Shown: positions 58,330-64,000 of the stretch, in pieces
How positions within the stretch are numbered: the stretch's first letter is position 1
Layout: each line of letters starts with the position of its first letter
From: Hyphomicrobiales bacterium
GTDB lineage: Bacteria > Pseudomonadota > Alphaproteobacteria > Rhizobiales > Rhizobiaceae
NCBI GenBank assembly: GCA_900469345.1
Contig: UBWZ01000008.1
Coordinates: 124,001 to 188,000 of the forward strand
DNA: 64,000 bases
Direction of reading: 5' to 3'
The notes under the pieces: generated by a model
Told to the model about the DNA's origin: nothing
What the model saw: the letters and a program-made list of their open reading frames with translations, nothing else
Databases searched by the model: none
Made by a program: the position numbers and the translations under genes

Positions 58330-59140
58330 CAAGGTCAGCGATGCGGCCGGTGGCGAGCAAGGTTTCGCCCTCCTTGCCGTTCTGGGGCTCCTGCTGCTGT
58401 TTTCTCTTTTTCTCGGGGCATTCGCAGCCGCGGCCAGGCTGGATCTCCTGACCGCGCAAAACAGCTATGCGCGCACCAGGCTCGCCTTTGGCGCGGAGGC
58501 ATTCGATGCCTATCTCGCCTGGCGTCTCGGTGCCGATTTAAGTTTCAAGGCGGATGCCGATCGTGGCCGCTACGGTCTGCAGCAATGTCTACTGGCGCAA
58601 GGCTCTTTCGTCGTTTCCCTGCTGCCTCACACCCGTCTGATTAACCTCAATACGGCCGACAAGGCATTGCTGATCTCCGGGTTGAAGCAGGCAGGCCTCA
58701 GTGAAGCAGAGGCGGACACGGCTGCCGATGACGTGCTTCGTTACCGCTCATCCCAGCAAGATCCAGCAGATATGGCCGCCGAAGAGGCCGTAAAACATGC
58801 GCCGTTCGAGGATCTTGTCGAACTGCACGATCTTGCGGCGCTTGAGAGCATTCCACTGCGCCTCCTTTCGCGGCTCTTTTCGGTCGTGGACGGGATGTCC
58901 GTCCTCCCGGCGACCGGCCAGGCCGCGGGTCCTTCCCGGACCTATACGATCCAGACGGCGTTGTTCAACGATCAAGGATGGGCGGAACGGGCAGCCATCT
59001 TCGCCGTCGGTGAGGACGGCGGGAGCAGTCAGCTCGCCAGCCTGGACTACGGCGCTCCGCCCGAGAGGCCTGTGTCTTCAGAAGGATGTTCCGTCCTCGG
59101 CGAAGCTGGCGCCGAGATCCTCGCAAAGGGGTTTGAATGA
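58313..59140 (+). CDS. gspK: Type II secretion minor pseudopilin GspK
   Basis: The product has 275 residues. The prepilin signal is EQGFALLAVLGLLLLFSLFL (about 15-34), with cleavage after Gly and no Glu at +5, which is normal for GspK at the pseudopilus tip. The large globular part has LINLNTADKALLISGLKQAGLS (about 104-125), the helix-hairpin-helix-like region of GspK. The ATG at 58313 overlaps the previous gene by 17 bases. The stop overlaps gspE by four. Confidence 0.88.
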   Translation: MNRRSDKVSDAAGGEQGFALLAVLGLLLLFSLFLGAFAAAARLDLLTAQNSYARTRLAFGAEAFDAYLAWRLGADLSFKADADRGRYGLQQCLLAQGSFVVSLLPHTRLINLNTADKALLISGLKQAGLSEAEADTAADDVLRYRSSQQDPADMAAEEAVKHAPFEDLVELHDLAALESIPLRLLSRLFSVVDGMSVLPATGQAAGPSRTYTIQTALFNDQGWAERAAIFAVGEDGGSSQLASLDYGAPPERPVSSEGCSVLGEAGAEILAKGFE

Positions 59141-60759
59141 GCACTCCACGACCATCGCCCACCGAGTTCCTGGACTTCCTCTTCCGGTCAGGACGGATTC
59201 CGCCAGAAGCGGTGAGCCGTGCTCAGGCGGCGCATCGAACCACCCGGCAGCCGCTCGATATCATCATCCGGGAACTCGGCCTTCTCGCTGAGGCCACGGT
59301 TGCCGACGAGATGGCCCGCTATCTCGGTCTCGGAGCTCTCGGGCAGATCCCTTCGGATGGCGAGACAGATCTGCTCGAGCGCGTGGGGCTCGATTTTGCG
59401 ACCGAAAAGGCGATGATACCGGTCGGGACCGGCACGGCAGAGCCTCTTCTCATCGTGGCAGATCCATTCGATCGCGACAGCATCGAGGCTGCCCAGTATT
59501 TCCTCGATCGACCACTGCGCCTCCACGTCGCGGCCCGCAGTCTCGTCGATGACTATCTGGCAAGGGTGCGGAGCAGCCGATCTGCTGAAGCCAGGCATGA
59601 CACGGAACAACTTGCGGCGACGGATGTCGATCTCGAACGTCTTCAGGATTTCGCGCGGGATGCCCCGGTCGTCAAGTTCGTGTCGCGGATCATCCAGAGG
59701 GCGGTGGATGAGAGGGCGACGGACGTCCATCTTGAGCCCGGTGTCGATACTCTGAGGGTAAGGTTCAGACGCGACGGCCTTCTTTCGGAGGAGGAGCAGG
59801 TTTCGATTGCGCTTCACGCCGGTGTAGTGAGCCGGCTGAAAATACTGGCTCGCCTGAACATCGCGGAAAGACGCCTTCCCCAGGATGGTCGGCTTCGCCT
59901 GTCGGTCCGCGGCCAGGATGTCGATTTTCGACTGTCCGTCATGCCCACCGTCCATGGCGAAACCGTCGTGCTGCGTATTCTCGACCGCGAGACGGTTCGC
60001 CTTGAATTGCCGTCGCTGGGCTTCGACGCGGCAGCCTGTGCCAAGATCAGGGCCATAACCCGTCGCCCGAACGGAATGCTGCTGGTGACCGGGCCGACGG
60101 GCTCCGGCAAGACGACCACGCTCTATTCCATCCTGGCGGAACTCAACCGACCGGAGGTAAAGATCTTCACTGTGGAAGACCCGGTCGAATACCGCATGAG
60201 TGGGATAACCCAGCTGCAGATCGATCCCACCATCGGCCTCACCTTCGCATCCGCGCTTCGTTCCGTTCTGCGTCAGGATCCCGACATTCTCTTGGTCGGA
60301 GAAATCCGCGACCGGGAAACCGCCGAAATCGCTATCCAGGCCGCGCTTACGGGACATCTTGTTCTTTCGACCTTGCACACCAACAGTGCCGTCGGCGCGT
60401 TCAGTCGGCTGAGAGACATGGGCATCGAGCCCTTCCTGATGGAAGCCACTTTGCGCGGTGTTATCGGGCAGCGGCTGGTTCGCCGAACCTGCGTCGCCTG
60501 CGGCGGCTTCGGGGAGGGGGCAGGCTGCACGGTCTGTGGAGGAATCGGGTTTAACGGGCGTCAGACAACCTTCGAACTTCTGCAAATGTCTGATGCGGTT
60601 CGGCGTCTGGTCGTGGGTGATGCCAGCGCGGCGGATATCGAATTGGCGGCGATCGAAGAGGGAATGGTGCCGATGCGGGACCATGCCCGCCAGCTCGCCG
60701 CAGAAGGCGTGACGACGCTCGAGGAAGCCATACGGGTCGTCGATTTGGAGGGGGCCTGA
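59137..60759 (+). CDS. gspE: Type II secretion ATPase GspE
   Basis: The product has 540 residues. The N-terminal GspII_E domain (about 1-150) is followed by the ATPase: Walker A LVTGPTGSGKTTTLYSILAE (about 316-335), the Asp box FTVEDPVEYR (about 345), Walker B ILLVGEIRDRETAEIA (about 386-401) and the His box LVLSTLHTNSAVGAFSRL. A tetracysteine zinc site CVAC...CTVC lies at about 451-469. It powers pseudopilus assembly from the cytoplasmic face. It starts inside the gspK stop and shares one base with gspF. All motifs are intact. Confidence 0.95.
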   Translation: MSTPRPSPTEFLDFLFRSGRIPPEAVSRAQAAHRTTRQPLDIIIRELGLLAEATVADEMARYLGLGALGQIPSDGETDLLERVGLDFATEKAMIPVGTGTAEPLLIVADPFDRDSIEAAQYFLDRPLRLHVAARSLVDDYLARVRSSRSAEARHDTEQLAATDVDLERLQDFARDAPVVKFVSRIIQRAVDERATDVHLEPGVDTLRVRFRRDGLLSEEEQVSIALHAGVVSRLKILARLNIAERRLPQDGRLRLSVRGQDVDFRLSVMPTVHGETVVLRILDRETVRLELPSLGFDAAACAKIRAITRRPNGMLLVTGPTGSGKTTTLYSILAELNRPEVKIFTVEDPVEYRMSGITQLQIDPTIGLTFASALRSVLRQDPDILLVGEIRDRETAEIAIQAALTGHLVLSTLHTNSAVGAFSRLRDMGIEPFLMEATLRGVIGQRLVRRTCVACGGFGEGAGCTVCGGIGFNGRQTTFELLQMSDAVRRLVVGDASAADIELAAIEEGMVPMRDHARQLAAEGVTTLEEAIRVVDLEGA

Positions 60760-61967
60760 TGCCGACTTTCCTCTACAAGGGCTTTACGAGCGACGGCCAT
60801 CGACGCGTCGGCCGGATCGACGCAGCAGATCCCGCCGATGCGCGGCGTCGCCTGAAGTCGCAGCATCTCGCCGTTGCCGAGCTGACAGCCTCGTCCGGTT
60901 CACCATCCGCGCGCCTGCAGCTGTCGCAGCTTCTAACGCGGCGGTTCGATCGCACGCGTTTTTTTGCAAACCTTTCCGTGTTGATGGATGCCGGGCTGGG
61001 GTTCGATCAGGCAGTCCAGGCCGTCCGAGACGCGTCCGATGGTGCCGCCGACAGAGCTTTGCTTCAGGCTGTCAGTGAAACGATTGCCGAGGGCGGGTCA
61101 CCATCGGTGGCGCTCGGCAAGCTCGGGGTTCTCAATGACGACATGCTGGCGCTGGTTGCCAGCGGAGAGCGAACCGGTCGACTGGCGCAGGTCATCAAGG
61201 CGGTCGCGACCGATCTCGAACAAGGCGACCTTCTCCGGCGAAACATGATCGAGGCCGCGATCTACCCGGCATTCCTGTTTGTGATGATGTTGGGCGCGAT
61301 CGGTGTCGTGACGTTCGTCCTCGTCCCGACGCTGGAACCGATTTTCGAAAGCTCGGACAGGCCCGCCCCGATGATCATCGGTCTCCTATCGATGCTCGGC
61401 GCGGGATTGAGCGCACCCCTGACGGTGGCGGCGATCGCTGCCCTGCTCGGGAGCATCCTCGCCCTCAGCCTCCTGCGACCCGCCGTCGTGGGGCGCTGCG
61501 TGAGCCGACTTGTCATCAGGCTTCCATTGCTGGGTAGGGTCTTGGGCCAGCTGGCGCTGACCCGTTATCTTCAGAGCCTGTCGCTGCTGCTGGAAAATGC
61601 CGTGCCTCTGCCAGAAGCGCTTGCACTGAGCGCGAGATGCACGGCCAGGGCATCCACCCGGGAACAACTGCTCGTCATCCGCGATGCTGTTGTTTCAGGC
61701 AGGCGACTGTCGGAAGCGATGGGCGACGCCCGCCTGTTTCCAAGGTCTGTCGTCTCCCTGGTCAGCATCGGTGACGAAGTCAACCGCCTGCCCGCCGTCC
61801 TTGCCAATGCCGCAGACGTCTTGCGCTCGGACAGTCAGCGGCTCCTCGCCCGGCTGACGGCATTGATGACACCGGTGATCACCATCGTGATGGGTTTGCT
61901 GATCGGCAGCCTGGTGATTTCCGTCATGAGCGCTCTCCTCAGTATCAACGAGTTGAGCCTGCAATGA
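60759..61967 (+). CDS. gspF: Type II secretion inner membrane platform protein GspF
   Basis: The product has 402 residues. The N-terminus YKGFTSDGHRRVGRIDAADP is typical. Two T2SSF domains lie at about 65-190 and 265-390, each with a membrane span after it (about 168-192, 215-240 and 370-395). The conserved LLRRNMIEAAIYPAFLF (about 153-169) is present. It is the polytopic core of the inner membrane platform. It is coupled to gspE and gspH by one- and four-base overlaps. Confidence 0.94.
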   Translation: MPTFLYKGFTSDGHRRVGRIDAADPADARRRLKSQHLAVAELTASSGSPSARLQLSQLLTRRFDRTRFFANLSVLMDAGLGFDQAVQAVRDASDGAADRALLQAVSETIAEGGSPSVALGKLGVLNDDMLALVASGERTGRLAQVIKAVATDLEQGDLLRRNMIEAAIYPAFLFVMMLGAIGVVTFVLVPTLEPIFESSDRPAPMIIGLLSMLGAGLSAPLTVAAIAALLGSILALSLLRPAVVGRCVSRLVIRLPLLGRVLGQLALTRYLQSLSLLLENAVPLPEALALSARCTARASTREQLLVIRDAVVSGRRLSEAMGDARLFPRSVVSLVSIGDEVNRLPAVLANAADVLRSDSQRLLARLTALMTPVITIVMGLLIGSLVISVMSALLSINELSLQ

Positions 61968-62449
61968 AGGACGGAACGGAACGAGGCCGTGCGCCCGACC
62001 GCCACCGGGCCGGGTTCAGCCTTCTGGAGATGCTGGTCGTGCTTGCCGTGATCGGCTTGCTGGCGTCCCTGGCAGCCCCCGCTTTTCGGTCGGTGGTCAG
62101 GGCCACGCCGTTGAGCGTAGCGCGAAGCACGCTCCTCATGGTCCAAAAGGCGCGGCTGATCGCGCTGAAGACGGGCGTGCCGACATTGGTCGCCTTCGAC
62201 GCCAGAACCCGCCGGATAGAGTCAGAGTCTGGCGGCGATGTCCTGCAGGTGCCCGAGGCCATTTCCTTTTCCCTGATCTTCGGTTCGAACGACACGGCTG
62301 CAGCGGATGCGGGCAGCGTCGTCTTTTTCCCTGAAGGGACGTCGAGTGGCGGTCAGGTGACATTTTCGGGCGCCAACGCGCCCGGCGCCGTCGTGACGGT
62401 GAACTGGCTTACCAGTGTTGCAGACCTGCGGGAGGGGGGTGGGCTTTGA
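61964..62449 (+). CDS. gspH: Type II secretion minor pseudopilin GspH
   Basis: The product has 161 residues. The type IV prepilin signal RAGFSLLEMLVVLAVIGLLA (about 15-34) cuts after Gly and has Glu at +5. A GspH/FimT-like beta-rich head (about 55-150) follows, with VPTLVAFDARTRRI and SVVFFPEGTSSGGQVTF, the closing motif of the family. It overlaps gspF and gspI by four bases each. Confidence 0.9.
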   Translation: MKDGTERGRAPDRHRAGFSLLEMLVVLAVIGLLASLAAPAFRSVVRATPLSVARSTLLMVQKARLIALKTGVPTLVAFDARTRRIESESGGDVLQVPEAISFSLIFGSNDTAAADAGSVVFFPEGTSSGGQVTFSGANAPGAVVTVNWLTSVADLREGGGL

Positions 62450-62805
62450 ACGGGACAGGCAGCCAGGCCGGCTTTACGCTCCTCGAAACGTTGATCGCGT
62501 TTCTCATCGTGTCTGTCGCTCTCGGCATTGCCGCCCAGACGGTCTTTATCGCGACCAGGAGTTTCGAGACTGCTGCCGGATTGCATCGGGCGGAGGATCT
62601 TGCGCACCAGCTGCAGCTCGAAACGCAAGCGGAGGGATTTGCCGCGCAGGAGGGCACCAGGGGCGGCATGCGCTGGCGCTTGCTGACGACGCCCATCGAC
62701 CCGGGCGCAAAAGCTGCCTTCGTCACGCTCGACATCACAGCAGGCTCGGGCCGGCGTTATACGTTTCTGCTGTTTAGACGTGACCTTGGCGGGCGGGATC
62801 CATGA
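62446..62805 (+). CDS. gspI: Type II secretion minor pseudopilin GspI
   Basis: The product has 119 residues. It starts at TTG (62446), overlapping the gspH stop by four bases (TTGA), with GGAGGGGGG about eight bases upstream. No ATG occurs before the prepilin signal. The signal QAGFTLLETLIAFLIVSVAL (about 7-26) has Glu at +5. A short GspI head follows (MRWRLLTTPID about 72). It is a minor pseudopilin of the tip complex. Confidence 0.87.
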   Translation: MNGTGSQAGFTLLETLIAFLIVSVALGIAAQTVFIATRSFETAAGLHRAEDLAHQLQLETQAEGFAAQEGTRGGMRWRLLTTPIDPGAKAAFVTLDITAGSGRRYTFLLFRRDLGGRDP

Positions 62806-63440
62806 ACACGTCCGTGCCACGTCCTGCTGCGGCCGGTGATGCCGGCTTCACGCTTGTCGAAATGCTGGTCGCGCTCTGTGTGACAGCGCTGATTTCCGGT
62901 CTTCTTTCGGCCGCCCTCGTGCAATTGCGGCCCATGAGCCGGATCATGCAGGTGAGTGGAGACAAGCGCGAATTGATCGCCGCGGCCGATTATCTCGAAA
63001 GACTGCTCCATGCGAGCCGGCGGCTGCCTCTTCTGCAGGTGGATAGGCAGGAGAAGAGGCTGTTTGAAGGATCGGCGACCGAGATCAGGATGGTTGCCGT
63101 CACCTCCGCCGGCACCCGTCAACCGTCCCTGCGGGACATCGACCTGATCTTGGAGAAAACCCAGACAGGCGCCAGGCTTGTCCAGATCGACAGGCCACGC
63201 CGCCTGCCGCCGCAACCCGGCCGATCCGTCATCATCCTGTCGGATGTCGAGACGGCAGGGTTTTCGTACTTTCACCCCGCTCTGGACGGAAACCCTGGAT
63301 ACTGGTCCCCGGTCTGGAATGATCCCAACCGCCTGCCTGCTGCTGTCCGGCTTGTCCTGTCGGCGTCCCGATCGGGCCGGCAGATCACGGAGGAGCGACT
63401 TGTCCTTCTGCCCCGCTATGCGGATCTAGTTGCTGAGTAG
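62802..63440 (+). CDS. gspJ: Type II secretion minor pseudopilin GspJ
   Basis: The product has 212 residues. The prepilin signal DAGFTLVEMLVALCVTALIS (about 13-32) has Glu at +5. The globular part has many basic residues and the GspJ-like ITEERLVLLPRYADL close. Its 3' end overlaps the convergent gspG gene by 15 bases. It is the last gene of the plus-strand T2SS run. Confidence 0.86.
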   Translation: MNTSVPRPAAAGDAGFTLVEMLVALCVTALISGLLSAALVQLRPMSRIMQVSGDKRELIAAADYLERLLHASRRLPLLQVDRQEKRLFEGSATEIRMVAVTSAGTRQPSLRDIDLILEKTQTGARLVQIDRPRRLPPQPGRSVIILSDVETAGFSYFHPALDGNPGYWSPVWNDPNRLPAAVRLVLSASRSGRQITEERLVLLPRYADLVAE

Positions 63441-63878
63441 ATCCGCATCCTGATCCCTGCCGCCCGGCTTTTTGTCTTTGCCGAGGGAGATGATCTCGAA
63501 GGGCTTTGACTGCGCGGGGCTGCTGTATTGATAGGGGGTGCCCCAGGGGTCCAGGAACGTTCCGCTGTTCTTGATATAAGGTCCGTTCCAGGGCGCGCCG
63601 TCCGCCGGTCGCGAAGCAAGGGCTGCAAGGCCCTGGTCCGTTGTCGGGTAGTTGCCGGTATCGATGTAGAAAAGTTCGAGAGCGCTCTCGAAATTCTTGA
63701 TCTGAGCCTTCGCGGTATCGACCTTTGCCGCACCCAGGTATCTCAAAACCTGAGGCGCGACGATGCCTGCGATCAATCCGATAATGGCGAGAACGACGAG
63801 CAGCTCGACCAGCGTAAAGCCGGCCTCGTCGCCTCGGTAATGTCCATCTCGGCTGCGCGGATTTGGTCGTGGGGTCAT
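63426..63878 (-). CDS. gspG: Type II secretion major pseudopilin GspG
   Basis: The product has 150 residues. The prepilin signal EAGFTLVELLVVLAIIGLIA (about 18-37) is followed by the GspG-specific YIDTGNYPTTDQGLAALASRP (about 70-90), YIKNSGTFLDPWGTPYQY (about 101-118) and an acidic GGRDQDADL calcium-site-like end. It forms the pseudopilus shaft. It is encoded on the opposite strand to the other T2SS genes, coupled by four bases (ATGA) to the prepilin peptidase gene upstream, and overlaps gspJ at its 3' end. Confidence 0.95.
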   Translation of the reverse strand: MTPRPNPRSRDGHYRGDEAGFTLVELLVVLAIIGLIAGIVAPQVLRYLGAAKVDTAKAQIKNFESALELFYIDTGNYPTTDQGLAALASRPADGAPWNGPYIKNSGTFLDPWGTPYQYSSPAQSKPFEIISLGKDKKPGGRDQDADLLSN

Positions 63879-64000
63879 GATACGAGCCCGATCGGGTTGA
63901 GGTTGAAGAAAGCCAGGTTCCAGGTGGCGACGAGCGAGGCAGCCAGGAAGGGACCGAAGGGCAGACGTTCGCGCCAGCGCGCATAACCCGAGAGCGCTCC
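63875..64000 (-). CDS. Prepilin peptidase (GspO/PilD-like), C-terminal end only
   Basis: The last 41 codons before a stop at 63875-63877 read GALSGYARWRERLPFGPFLA and then a hydrophobic span (AASLVATWNLAFF). ERLPFGPFLA before the last helix is typical of type IV prepilin peptidases (A24), which cut and methylate pseudopilins. The rest is outside the window. The stop overlaps the gspG ATG, so the two form an operon. Confidence 0.78.
   Translation of the reverse strand, partial: GALSGYARWRERLPFGPFLAASLVATWNLAFFNLNPIGLVS

Overview
The window looks like a stretch of chromosome from an alphaproteobacterium of the Rhizobiaceae (Rhizobium, Ensifer, Agrobacterium and relatives). It is GC-rich with dense coding. 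The signs are a CbrA/PdhS-type cell-cycle kinase beside a phasin, a RirA iron regulator with an Irr-type box in its promoter, a tRNA-His lacking an encoded G-1 and carrying A73, a fused MrpAB antiporter operon, and several tiny proteins typical of rhizobia. From memory, cbrA, phasin, iolA/mmsA and rirA also lie close together in Sinorhizobium meliloti. No rRNA, CRISPR array, insertion sequence or integrase was seen.

Layout. 1-11.3 kb: cbrA (cut by the window start), phasin, tRNA-His, a 1.5 kb islet between 19-bp repeats that carries a DUF488 gene pair, a CorA-type transporter with a conserved hypothetical gene, a small HTH gene between two structured RNA candidates, a LysR regulator divergent from mmsA, a 43-residue membrane protein, and rirA. 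11.4-18.5 kb: gluconokinase, a TetR regulator, a gamma-glutamylputrescine-type amine catabolism operon (puuA-like, puuB-like, dadA-like) and an MFS exporter. 18.6-25.5 kb: small stress-type proteins, a membrane protein, a mobR/mobA-like MarR regulator and aromatic hydroxylase pair with a triple half-site operator, an exonuclease, a Nudix hydrolase and an alpha/beta hydrolase. 25.6-33 kb: a signalling hub made of a six-PAS hybrid kinase, a receiver lacking its phospho-acceptor, an HWE kinase and a second receiver, then a shortened DUF1003 protein and an acyl carrier protein. 33-46 kb: small proteins, a DMT exporter, a cupin, a GFA protein, an unrecognised TIM-barrel-like protein, an AI-2E-type transporter with a long extra tail, a diguanylate cyclase, and a divergent pair of a FecR protein with collagen-like repeats and a CHASE2-GGDEF-EAL protein. 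46-52.4 kb: the mrpA(B)CDEFG sodium/proton antiporter operon. 52.5-54.2 kb: a soluble two-PAS chemoreceptor. 54.6-64 kb: a secreted FAD-dependent oxidoreductase followed 46 bp later by type II secretion genes L-M-C/N-K-E-F-H-I-J, converging on gspG and a prepilin peptidase that runs off the end.

How it fits together. Much of the window is regulation (two-component, c-di-GMP, iron, aromatic and amine sensing) beside small catabolic units. The strongest candidates for something little described are the DUF488 pair inserted at tRNA-His, the type II secretion cluster with its own apparent flavoprotein cargo, the FecR/CHASE2-EAL pair, the kinase/receiver hub without an output domain, and several structured RNA elements. 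All calls come from reading the sequence; no database search was run.
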